Assembly: GCA_964607865.1 (NCBI GenBank)
Contig: CAZSLZ010000021.1
Span: 1 to 29,933 of the forward strand
Direction: 5' to 3'
Length of the DNA: 29,933 nt
Source of the DNA: CAZSLZ01 sp964607865
Lineage (GTDB): Bacteria; Vulcanimicrobiota; JAJTBE01; CAZSLZ01
Positions 15,751 through 23,297 of this stretch are shown here, in pieces (position 1 is the stretch's first letter; the number at the start of each line of letters is the position of its first letter). The notes under the pieces were generated by a model that did no database searches, was not told where the DNA came from, and saw only the letters and a program-made list of their open reading frames with translations. Made by a program: the position numbers and the translations under genes.

Positions 15751-16953
15751 ATGAAAATTTCCTTTGAGGGAAAAGATTACAACGTTTACTTTCCTCCGAA
15801 TTTTTCTGCGGAATGCTCCAATTGCGGTTTTTGTTGCCGGTTATGGAAAATTCAGATGGATATGGATACTTATAACCAGGTTAAGAGCCTGGACATCTAT
15901 GAAAAGATGGAAACAGAAAACAAATGTCTTATTGATGTTAACACCGATAACGACACTGCCATAATAAACCTGGTTGAAAACAACTGCGGTTTTCTGAGCA
16001 AGGACAACCTGTGCCTGATTCATTCTGAAGCTGGTTTTGAAGCCAAACCCTTACCCTGCAGGCAATTCCCCTTAAACCTCTTTCTTACACCGGAAGGCAT
16101 TTATGTGGGGTTTTCTCACGTGTGCCCCTCCGTGGGGGAAAACAAAAACCAGGGTTTTGATGAAAAAAAATATATACCCTTAATTGAAGAACTTATTCGA
16201 AAAAATAAATTTAAAAGCCTGTTGGCTCAGAACCTGCCCCTGGCGCCGGGTGTTGATATCGATTGGCAGGGCTATAACCTGGTTGAAAACTTCTTAAGAA
16301 GCAAATTGCCTGAAGAAAGCACCGCTGATTTACAATTATGGGAGCCCTTAATGATACTTGCCTTTGTTGTCCTGAACACCCAGCTTCCCTTTATAAACTC
16401 CCACAACCTTTCAACCCTTATAAAAAAAGTCGATAAAACCACCCTGCCTGAGTTCAATGAAATTTTCCGGGAGTTATTTGACGGAATTGCCTGGACGGTT
16501 CTGTCCATTGTGGAATCTGACGAAGATGAGATGAAAATGCCCAATTACCAGGCTTTGCTGAATCAGTCTAATTTCAAATCAAATACTTTTGATGTCGATA
16601 TTCCTATTAATGAATTAAATCGATACATGAATCTACACGAAGATATTGAGGTTGAAAACCGGATTCGTAACTATATTAAACATTTGTTATGGAGAAAGTA
16701 TTTAATAGAAAAAGGAACCATACTTGGAAACCTGGGGGCACTGGAAGTGGTTTTCAGGTTGTGCAAATGGTATATTTACGCCTATGCATTCACCCGGAAA
16801 GCACCCCACCCTGAAATTTCAGATATTAAACAGGGTATAGCTGTGGTGGAACGGATAATTATCCACAAGAAGGAATATAATATTCTTAATTTATTTACAG
16901 AACTGATTACAGAAAATATCCTGCAGCAACTTATGGTAATAATGAACCCCTGA
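15751..16953 (+). CDS. CxxCxxCC (YkgJ/FliB-like) cysteine-cluster protein
   Basis: 400 residues. The N-terminal third holds the zinc/iron-chelating cluster of the YkgJ/UPF0153 family: C22xxC25xxC28C29, then C79, C88, PCRQFP with C103, and C125. Flagellin lysine N-methylase (FliB) shares this cluster, but there are no flagellar genes here. The remaining ~270 residues are helical with no domain I recognise. It is cytosolic, with no signal peptide. AAAGGA precedes the ATG, and it is likely co-transcribed with the propeller lipoprotein. Its stop lies 3 bases from the stop of the convergent lipoprotein gene, with no terminator visible. Confidence 0.82.
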   Translation: MKISFEGKDYNVYFPPNFSAECSNCGFCCRLWKIQMDMDTYNQVKSLDIYEKMETENKCLIDVNTDNDTAIINLVENNCGFLSKDNLCLIHSEAGFEAKPLPCRQFPLNLFLTPEGIYVGFSHVCPSVGENKNQGFDEKKYIPLIEELIRKNKFKSLLAQNLPLAPGVDIDWQGYNLVENFLRSKLPEESTADLQLWEPLMILAFVVLNTQLPFINSHNLSTLIKKVDKTTLPEFNEIFRELFDGIAWTVLSIVESDEDEMKMPNYQALLNQSNFKSNTFDVDIPINELNRYMNLHEDIEVENRIRNYIKHLLWRKYLIEKGTILGNLGALEVVFRLCKWYIYAYAFTRKAPHPEISDIKQGIAVVERIIIHKKEYNILNLFTELITENILQQLMVIMNP

Positions 16954-16956
16954 TAT

Positions 16957-18057
16957 TCATAATTCGAAAATCTTCACCTGGTAAGGAGAATATATATGGG
17001 TTTCTTCAAAATTCTCAGCTTCAATCTTGATAATTGCCTGCTGAGAAACAGAAGTTCTATTGACAGTAATTAAGCAGGTTCCATCCTCACCAGAATAAAA
17101 CCGATATATAATTTCGCCGTTGCCTGTCTCAACCCGCGAATCACTGGCAACTCCAGCTTTAATTCTGTCGATATAATCAACTGTCAAAGAATTCACCGGA
17201 AATATGGTATTCTGTTTCAAGTTTTCATTGGCTATTGAAAACTCATAACTTAAAACCATGTCCGCCCCGTTCAGCAACGGAAAAAACACCATAAACTCAT
17301 ATTCAGCGCGGGTAGGATCTCTACGCCAGTTTACAAAACTGCCCTGTTCGTCGGTACCAAACCCCTGGGCCACCACCACAAATTTCTTACCCGAACCAGC
17401 TTCATACTCCCCCATAAACTCTGTCATATCAACAATTACATTCATATTGGTAAATTCGGGCTCACCTTCAATACAAGGGTAATAATCCATCATTAAAACA
17501 TCATACCCGTTGGCATAGCCATCCAGTTTTTGGTGGGTCTTCCCCGGGTCAAACCCATCCTCGCCGAACTCGGGCACAAAAACCATATAAACATCCCTGC
17601 CATCCTTTTCCTTTACCATATTATAAACATTGTCAGTGATTTCATGGCTTACCCCCCACAGGCTGGCTTCATCCATATTATACCAGCCGATAATACCGGG
17701 TAAATCCTTAACCGCCATAATAAACTCATCAATGGCATCCATATTGTTTTCCTTAATATACACTTCGGGAATCCCCACAATAACTCCTATTCCGTAGCTG
17801 TTCAATAACTCAATCTTATTCTTCACAAGCTCCAGGTCAACACTGTCAAGCTCCATATAGTTATACATTATAACAAAATTATACTTCTGGTTCTGCAATT
17901 CAACAACATCATTCTCATCCAGCCTGTCCGAACGCACATACCAACCATTATTATATTTTTTCCCAGATTGTTCAGAGGGCGCCTGAGTACCCGATACCCC
18001 ACAACCGCAGACAAAAAACATAACTGAAACCAGAAACAGAAACATCAACTTTTTCAC
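16957..18057 (-). CDS. TIM-barrel (glycoside-hydrolase-like) lipoprotein
   Basis: 366 residues, starting with GTG after GGGAGGCAAAC. A lipoprotein signal has V-C-G-C with Cys19 as the likely lipid site. The sequence reads as an alpha/beta barrel: YNFVIMYNYM, YGIGVIVGIPE, PGIIGWYNMDE (about 120-130), VLMMDYYPC (187-195), KKFVVVAQGFG (about 224-234), then VFFPLLNGADMVLSYEFS. The GWYNMDE strand resembles the acid-residue strand of barrel glycosidases, and a small C-terminal beta domain follows. The substrate is not predictable, and it could be catalytically inactive. The gene is convergent with the cysteine-cluster gene. Confidence 0.68.
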   Translation of the reverse strand: MKKLMFLFLVSVMFFVCGCGVSGTQAPSEQSGKKYNNGWYVRSDRLDENDVVELQNQKYNFVIMYNYMELDSVDLELVKNKIELLNSYGIGVIVGIPEVYIKENNMDAIDEFIMAVKDLPGIIGWYNMDEASLWGVSHEITDNVYNMVKEKDGRDVYMVFVPEFGEDGFDPGKTHQKLDGYANGYDVLMMDYYPCIEGEPEFTNMNVIVDMTEFMGEYEAGSGKKFVVVAQGFGTDEQGSFVNWRRDPTRAEYEFMVFFPLLNGADMVLSYEFSIANENLKQNTIFPVNSLTVDYIDRIKAGVASDSRVETGNGEIIYRFYSGEDGTCLITVNRTSVSQQAIIKIEAENFEETHIYSPYQVKIFEL

Positions 18058-18224
18058 GTTTGCCTCCCGTTTTTTTGTTGCAACCAGTGCAACTTTTAAG
18101 GACTGTATTCTAGCAGACCACAGTTGCAGAAAACGCGAAAAAGTAAATGCAGAAAAATAATTCTAGTTTTCGGAATCTGAAGTTCGATTTCACCATTAAA
18201 ATTGATAATAAATCATAAAGCATC

Positions 18225-18253
18225 TTGATTAACCAGAAAATATATAGTATTAT
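18225..18253 (+). promoter_or_regulatory. Sigma-70 promoter for the pseudopilin gene
   Basis: TTGATT (18225-18230), a 17-base spacer and TATTAT (18248-18253), with GGAGG and ATG following at 18282-18295. Confidence 0.6.
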
Positions 18254-18292
18254 ATTAATAGATTTATAATAAGTATCATCAGGAGGCAAACT

Positions 18293-18766
18293 ATGAAAGG
18301 ACAAAATTTCAAGGGCTTTACTCTTATTGAACTCATGATTGTAATTGCTGTTATATCAATACTTGCCAGCATAATAATTCCAAATATTTCAAGAGCAAGA
18401 GCCCGGGCTCAACTTGCTGCCTGCATTGAAAACCTGAAAGCAATCAACCAGGCAGTTCACATGTATCAGGTAGATAACAGTGGGAATGTGCCAGAGACTT
18501 CGGGGCACAAAAAAGAGGTTACCCAGGCGGATTTGCCTGAATTGATTCCTGATTATATCAATCAGCCCAGAGGCTGCCCTACCAATTTGGCGCCTTATGC
18601 ATACTGGGGGCAAAAAGAATCTGATGGAATGCAAACCTGGTGCCAGGGAGACCACTATCCCATAATTGAAGCAGGGGGAAGTTTTCAGAACAGTGTTTAT
18701 TTTCGTCCGACAATAGGTTTCTTTTATTGGGATGCCAACAGCCCCGATCTGATTACCCGGTTATAA
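18293..18766 (+). CDS. Type II secretion/type IV pilus-like pseudopilin
   Basis: 157 residues. The class III prepilin signal is textbook: KG|FTLIELMIVIAVISILASIIIP, cleaved after G8, with Glu at +5 and a ~20-residue hydrophobic helix. It continues with the ARARAQLAACIENLKAINQAVHMYQVDN stretch found in GspG-like pseudopilins of several uncultured phyla. The C-terminal domain has two Cys (GCP and WC) that may form a disulfide. A strong AGGAGG precedes the ATG. It stands alone: no ATPase, secretin or peptidase gene is adjacent, though a GspF-like gene lies 7.6 kb away. Its last 43 bases overlap the 3' end of the convergent methyltransferase gene. Confidence 0.9.
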   Translation: MKGQNFKGFTLIELMIVIAVISILASIIIPNISRARARAQLAACIENLKAINQAVHMYQVDNSGNVPETSGHKKEVTQADLPELIPDYINQPRGCPTNLAPYAYWGQKESDGMQTWCQGDHYPIIEAGGSFQNSVYFRPTIGFFYWDANSPDLITRL

Positions 18767-20256
18767 ACAGCCTGTTGAAACAGTTTCTCCAGTTCTTTCG
18801 ATAAAATGCCAAGATCATTTTTTTGCTCTCTTATTTTTCTGTAATTGTTTTCTATTTCTTTCTGTTTTTCTGGGTCAATAACAGGAATTTCCATTGACAG
18901 TATTTCCAGTTTATTAAGATTGGGAGTACCCACGCCAGCTGCCAGCCTGCATATTTGAAAATGAGATTTATGGCGGTTTTTTCTTCTTCCGAAAGGCAAT
19001 TTGAATGAATTGCGAAAAACTGCCAGATAATAAGGGTTTATTCTGGCAGGATCAGGACGCAGAATATAAATCTCGGAACGGATATTATTACCAGCATCTT
19101 CAGGCCCAGCTACATATACCCGGCCGATACAACCCTCACCGGATCGAACCAGCAAAATATCGTCCTCCTGAATGCGGGAACGCCGGGGATCTGATTGCGA
19201 ATGCCTGTCAACAGATCGGTGTTCGCAATCAAAATTAAGCCCGGATGCTGTTATGCTGGCAGATGTTATATAAGAAATTTTATCATCGGTATGGGCTTTT
19301 TGCTGTTTGCCCTTGTAACCCGAAATTACCTGTTCTTGGCCCAGTATCTCATTCAGTTTTACCAGAGGAAAGCCAGTTTGCCTGAGTTTGACATGAAACT
19401 TCGCATATATTGGATTATAATAATCAGGATCCCATCTGAAATTCTCTAACTTCTTTTCTTTCAAATCAAAAAGCAGAAGGTTTTCATTATATATATTTTT
19501 TTTGTTCACACCTTCCAGAATCTTATCCAGGTCATCATGTTCTTCTTGTTTTAAATCTATATTGGAAGCCTGGGCAAAAATTATTCTGTCTTCGGGCTGA
19601 GCTTCAATTTTTCTGGCAAACAGAATAGAGGTATAGGCAGCTGCCCCTGTCTGGCTGAACACCCTTTTCTGCAAGTTTACCACGGCCAGTAACCTGCATT
19701 TTTTTCTGACCCAATCCCGGATATATTTCATGGTGATATTTTTAAATATACCCACGGGAAGAATAATTGCAAAAACTCCGCCGGGCTTTAACAGTTTAAC
19801 GAATTTTTCAAGAAACATCATTTCCTGGGGAACATCCCGCAATGCCGGAGGTACTCCAGTAGAGGTCCGCATAACCAGTTCCATACTCCTGTAAGCGGGT
19901 TCAGCTTTCTCCAGGTATAGCAGGCCGAAAGGCGGGTTTCCAAGGGCCACATCATACTTTCCCTCTTCCAACAACAAACCGTCGCCCTGGTTCAGGCGAA
20001 GGCCTTCTTCCAGGAACCCTCTGTTTTGCCAATCTTTTGCAAGCCGGGGGTCCAGGTCAACCCCAAAACATTGTTCAGCATTACACAAACCATAAGAATG
20101 GGCTTTTTCAAGAAAAACACCTTCGCCACAGGAGGGATCTATAACAGATAACTTATTACCTTTTAATTCGGGGACAATTTTTAATAAGAACTCAATAATA
20201 AAATCTGCAATGCGGGGAGGGGTAAAATATTGTTTGAATTCTTTCCTGGAGTTCAT
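18724..20256 (-). CDS. Solitary N6-adenine DNA methyltransferase with specificity domain
   Basis: 510 residues. Class gamma adenine methyltransferase: the FTPP start motif (11-14), SAM-binding motif I DPSCGEG (40-46), catalytic motif IV NPPF (107-110) and the LKPGGVFAIILP strand (156-167). A type I HsdS-like target recognition domain follows (about 295-455, with RSGEGCIGRV and GVGTPNLNKLEI), then a C-terminal helix (462-500). So it combines M and S functions like type IIG enzymes, but lacks any N-terminal nuclease domain, and no restriction gene is adjacent. It overlaps the upstream membrane-protein gene by 4 bases (ATGA), so the two are translationally coupled. Confidence 0.9.
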   Translation of the reverse strand: MNSRKEFKQYFTPPRIADFIIEFLLKIVPELKGNKLSVIDPSCGEGVFLEKAHSYGLCNAEQCFGVDLDPRLAKDWQNRGFLEEGLRLNQGDGLLLEEGKYDVALGNPPFGLLYLEKAEPAYRSMELVMRTSTGVPPALRDVPQEMMFLEKFVKLLKPGGVFAIILPVGIFKNITMKYIRDWVRKKCRLLAVVNLQKRVFSQTGAAAYTSILFARKIEAQPEDRIIFAQASNIDLKQEEHDDLDKILEGVNKKNIYNENLLLFDLKEKKLENFRWDPDYYNPIYAKFHVKLRQTGFPLVKLNEILGQEQVISGYKGKQQKAHTDDKISYITSASITASGLNFDCEHRSVDRHSQSDPRRSRIQEDDILLVRSGEGCIGRVYVAGPEDAGNNIRSEIYILRPDPARINPYYLAVFRNSFKLPFGRRKNRHKSHFQICRLAAGVGTPNLNKLEILSMEIPVIDPEKQKEIENNYRKIREQKNDLGILSKELEKLFQQAVYNRVIRSGLLASQ

Positions 20257-20831
20257 ACCCCTGTATTTCCCTCCATATCTTCAATACCATACAACGCCTG
20301 CATTTCTTTTAACTGGCGAATTTTAACATTCGCCCACAGCCCCCGGAACATGAAAATTAAAATGAACAGGTTGAAACCCAACCTGAGAATCAGAATTTCC
20401 TGGGAAGCTTCGTGGTGAGAAAAATTGGTCTGCAGAAAAAACAAACTGTCCAGCACATATAAAAGAATACCTACAATAAAGCTCCACCCCTTCTGCTTCC
20501 TGGCAACATTACCAAGAATCAGATAAATACTGGAAAAAAAAGTTATAACAATGAAGTTTAAAGCTGTGGGGCCGTATATTACCGGGGAATTGAAGGGATA
20601 TAAATTATAGACAATCCATGGGCAGAGAACAACCCCGAAGGTTTTTACAGTCCATACCAGAGTAGATCCGGGGGTGGGATCTCCCATTTTGTTGATAAAC
20701 ATTACCCCAAAAACATAGGCAACGGAAAAAAAAGTAAGCAGGTAAAACACAAAAGCGCCTTTATTGATAATACCCGACAACTTTTTATAATCTTCTTCCA
20801 ACTGATGCCTGTTAAAATCTTTGGTTTTCAT
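20253..20831 (-). CDS. Hypothetical integral membrane protein coupled to the methyltransferase
   Basis: 192 residues. After a charged N-terminus (1-24) there are about five hydrophobic segments: roughly 25-46, 60-78, 85-107, 115-134 and 147-168. A cytosolic-looking amphipathic tail (170-192) follows. No family recognised. Its stop overlaps the methyltransferase start by 4 bases, so the two are made together. The start lies 13 bases after a hairpin with seven Us; GGGG is the likely ribosome binding site. A membrane partner is unusual for a DNA methyltransferase, and its role is unknown. Confidence 0.75.
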   Translation of the reverse strand: MKTKDFNRHQLEEDYKKLSGIINKGAFVFYLLTFFSVAYVFGVMFINKMGDPTPGSTLVWTVKTFGVVLCPWIVYNLYPFNSPVIYGPTALNFIVITFFSSIYLILGNVARKQKGWSFIVGILLYVLDSLFFLQTNFSHHEASQEILILRLGFNLFILIFMFRGLWANVKIRQLKEMQALYGIEDMEGNTGV

Positions 20832-20844
20832 TAATTAATTCCCC

Positions 20845-20873
20845 AAAAAAATAGTATCCGTTATGGATACTAT
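20845..20873 (-). terminator. Hairpin plus U7: terminator/attenuator ahead of the methyltransferase operon
   Basis: Perfect 9 bp stem (ATAGTATCC/GGATACTAT) with a 5-base loop, followed on the minus strand by seven Ts and then GGGGAATTAATTA-ATG. It can terminate the upstream DUF4105-like gene. It also sits at the very 5' end of a transcript from the promoter at 20882-20909. Confidence 0.8.
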
Positions 20874-20881
20874 ATCTTTTG

Positions 20882-20909
20882 ATTATTGTGTTTAGTTTCC
20901 CTGTGTAAA
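20882..20909 (-). promoter_or_regulatory. Predicted promoter for the membrane protein-methyltransferase operon
   Basis: Minus strand: TTTACA (20909-20904), 16 bases, AATAAT (20887-20882); each hexamer is 5/6 of consensus. Transcription would begin near 20875, immediately before the hairpin. Confidence 0.5.
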
Positions 20910-20912
20910 AAA

Positions 20913-22067
20913 TTATTTTAAGTATTTTTCCGAGGGTTCAGTTTCAAAGTTTACGGTTCTTCTGATTGAACCGCCTGCCCTGGAAGCGGAAAACCCGCCG
21001 GCGAGTCCGCCCACCATGGTTCCCACCACCGGTGGCATAACAAGGGTACCCAGGGCAGCTCCAGCCAGGGTGCCTGTAATTGCGGGCATTACATGCCATG
21101 CACCTGTATTCACAATTTTTCTGAAAATATTACCCAATTTACTTTTCTCTTTTTGTTCTTCCGGATGCATCTCTTTATTGGGCTGAGTATATACAGCTTT
21201 CCCCTCAAGCAGCCCCCGCCTGTCCAGCAATGCCGGCCCCAGTTTGGGTACAGCTGCGTAGGGGTTGAAAAGCATTCCGGGGATCGCCCATTCTGTAATT
21301 TTCTGTTCTTCGGGCAGAACCGAGTTCAAAAGCCTGAGCTGGCTGTTAAAACAGTTGTTTTTAACTGTATGATACATATCTTTACTATGATCTTCGGTAG
21401 CTGTTTTCAGGGAATTTTTCAACAACTGCTCTTTCTGATCTTTTGTCAGGTTAAGTTTGTAGCGAACCATTTTGTGCCCCTGGCGTTGGCTTCTATACTG
21501 AATACTGTCTTTCCATGTTCCCAGCTGATATACATTGGGGTTTTTGGCCGCCAGCCCCTTTACCAGGCCGTAACTTTCACCCTCTCTTAACCTGGCTTCT
21601 ACCGAAACCACCAGGCGGTTATCCTGTCTGCCGTCCTCGGAAACCATGCCACCATCTTCGAACTCGAAACCCATAAGGGTATGGGCTGCAACCCATTCGG
21701 GGTCGAATGGCTCCAGCATAAAATAAACATCTTTCACCTTCGTGGGGTCAATGGTGGTGTCCTTAAAAACCGGCCCCGGCTTCTCAGTATCCAGAGGCTT
21801 CTCAAAACCCCAGCGAATATTACTGATTTTATATTTACCATCCAGCCCAACTTCCTTAAGTTGGGCTGGTTTCTGCCATGCCCGCCAAGGCTTTTTCGGC
21901 TGGGAAGTTTTCATCGCCAGTTCTTTCAATTTTGAAGCATTGGTTTCTTTACTTTTATTTTCAACCTGAACACTATCGGTTTGGACTTCTGGTTTTACGT
22001 TGCCCTCAGTCCTTCTTAAAAAGGGTGAGGCTCCAGTTTGATTGATTGAAACTGGTTTGATATTCAT
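20913..22067 (-). CDS. DUF4105/Lnb-N-like protein with C-terminal glycine-zipper
   Basis: 384 residues. The middle (about 112-260) resembles DUF4105: AAHTLMGFEFEDGG with H129, then RLVVSVEARLREGESYGLVKG (151-171), and YHTVKNNCFNSQLRLL with C239. The conserved His and Cys suggest a papain-like fold. Residues 1-75 are polar and disordered, without a signal peptide, although DUF4105 proteins are usually periplasmic. Residues 325-362 form a glycine-rich membrane-active segment (glycine-zipper type). ACGGAG precedes the ATG. Single gene with its own terminator. Function unknown; the missing signal suggests cytosolic location or export by another route. Confidence 0.68.
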   Translation of the reverse strand: MNIKPVSINQTGASPFLRRTEGNVKPEVQTDSVQVENKSKETNASKLKELAMKTSQPKKPWRAWQKPAQLKEVGLDGKYKISNIRWGFEKPLDTEKPGPVFKDTTIDPTKVKDVYFMLEPFDPEWVAAHTLMGFEFEDGGMVSEDGRQDNRLVVSVEARLREGESYGLVKGLAAKNPNVYQLGTWKDSIQYRSQRQGHKMVRYKLNLTKDQKEQLLKNSLKTATEDHSKDMYHTVKNNCFNSQLRLLNSVLPEEQKITEWAIPGMLFNPYAAVPKLGPALLDRRGLLEGKAVYTQPNKEMHPEEQKEKSKLGNIFRKIVNTGAWHVMPAITGTLAGAALGTLVMPPVVGTMVGGLAGGFSASRAGGSIRRTVNFETEPSEKYLK

Positions 22068-22168
22068 AATAAACTCCGTACAATTAATTTATTATATTTT
22101 ACCCGTTTTTCTTAGTAACTTCCAGCCTTTTTTATTAAATTAATGTTACAATATTATTAAATTCCTAT

Positions 22169-22198
22169 TTGAAAAGGTGAGTTAATCCGGGTAATAAT
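22169..22198 (+). promoter_or_regulatory. Possible promoter for the broken membrane-protein gene
   Basis: TTGAAA (22169-22174) and AATAAT (22193-22198), 18 bases apart. Confidence 0.35.
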
Positions 22199-22238
22199 TT
22201 AAAAACAGAAATTCAAGATGATTTTTGGGGAAAATGTT

Positions 22239-22845
22239 ATGGAAGATTATACTTTATGGAATTCAAGGCTGAAAATAAACCAGGCCGATAACGGGCTTGA
22301 AATCTCCACACCCTCGAAGGTGCACGTGAAGAACATAGCGGGGTCATTATTAATTCTGATTCCCCTTCTGATACTGTTGATTGGAGTTTTTGCCGGAGGG
22401 ATCTTTTTTGTAATAGGAACCCTGAACTCTTCTGATGGGTTTTCTACGGCGATATTTCTGCTGTTAATTGTGCTGGGGTTTCTTTATATACTGTCGAACC
22501 CACTTATAGAACACACTCAAGAATTTATTCCCCTCATGGTTTACAGTTTTGCAAACCAGAAACTGGTGGCAGGCAAAAACAGGGTTATCATTGAAAAAAA
22601 GCTGAAGTTTCTTGAAATGGGAGGTACCATAGATATTGATGATATTGCAGAAATCGACAAGGTATCTGTTAATTCATTCGATAATGGCTGGGGGCAGTAA
22701 ATCAAATTTTATCTTTTAAAAAAATAACCACATAAGCTTCGGTGGCGATTTTACCAGCGAAGAAGCAGATTACATATATGAGTTAATATGCCAATTTGAA
22801 TCTGTAGAAAAGAAATTCCAAGAGTTGACGAAAACGGGTTTTTAA
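22239..22845 (+). pseudogene. Small membrane protein gene broken by two homopolymer frameshifts
   Basis: The first part encodes 153 residues with two membrane helices (about 33-60 and 66-85) and a beta-rich segment after them. The ATG at 22239 is chosen over 22218 because GGGG lies 8 bases before it. The frame stops at 22698, just after GGGGG (22690-22694). Adding one G continues the protein as GAVNQILSFKK. Adding one A in the seven-A run (22718-22724) then continues it as NNHISFGGDFTSEEADYIYE to a stop at 22843, giving about 202 residues. The downstream part looks like real coding sequence. Either a decaying gene or two homopolymer sequencing errors. Family not recognised. Confidence 0.7.
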
Positions 22846-22854
22846 GAGAGATTA

Positions 22855-23120
22855 GACAAAACCCATTAATAATGGGAGAACATTTTGTTCTCCCCAATTT
22901 GGAATTGGGGAACAAATTGTTCGCAATACAGTTGGGTGAAAAATGAAAAAGATCCGGGCGTTCACGGACACAAAATAAGTGGGTTGGGAACCAACCCCCA
23001 CAAACCATCATCGCGAGGAGCGCCAAGCGACGTAGCGATCTCTGTAACACCCAGGTAAGTGGGTTGAGAACCAACCCGATCCAAGTTGAGATTGCCACGG
23101 TTTCTTCGAAACCACACAAT
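22855..23120 (-). repeat. Dispersed repeat, copy 2, inverted relative to copy 1
   Basis: Read on the minus strand, it shares with 8700-9005 the GTTTCGAAGAAACCGTGGCAAT block (23112-23091), the ACTTACCTGGGTG block and the CGCCCGGATCTTTTTCAT block (22959-22942). A REP-like unit, CATCGCGAGGAGCGCCAAGC...GCGATCTC, is at 23010-23042. The left end holds three adjoining hairpins at 22861-22875, 22874-22892 and 22891-22909. TTGGTTC(C/T)CAACCCACTTA occurs twice within the copy, so it is itself internally repeated. No coding capacity is credible. Confidence 0.8.
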
Positions 23121-23126
23121 GACCGG

Positions 23127-23147
23127 CTTTCAGTCGTGAGCTGAAAG
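23127..23147. other. Short hairpin next to repeat copy 2
   Basis: CTTTCAG and CTGAAAG flank a 7-base loop. The rest of the gap up to 23,235 shows nothing else. Confidence 0.4.
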
Positions 23148-23239
23148 AACCTGGCTGAAGACAAAATTTTGTTGCGAGCAGCCTGTTCCCCGGTTCCAAA
23201 CTGCCCTGGCAATTACAAATTTCGAATTCTTTCAGAAAA

Positions 23240-23272
23240 ATTTAAAAGGAGCCATCCTTCTGGGACAGCCCC
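23240..23272 (-). terminator. Probable terminator of the exported Ig-like protein gene
   Basis: On the minus strand GGGGCTGTCC and GGATGGCTCC pair (10 bp, three G-U) around a 5-base loop, followed by TTTT and further T-rich sequence. Confidence 0.65.
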
Positions 23273-23297
23273 TTTATTTTCATTAATCAGGCCCATT

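Noticed and set aside
18077..18093. GTTGCA/TGCAAC hairpin upstream of the TIM-barrel lipoprotein as an operator
   Set aside because: Six-base arms in a single place are not enough evidence.
22861..22909. Three adjoining hairpins as a possible recombination or attachment site
   Set aside because: They fit better as the palindromic end of the dispersed repeat, and no integrase gene is present.
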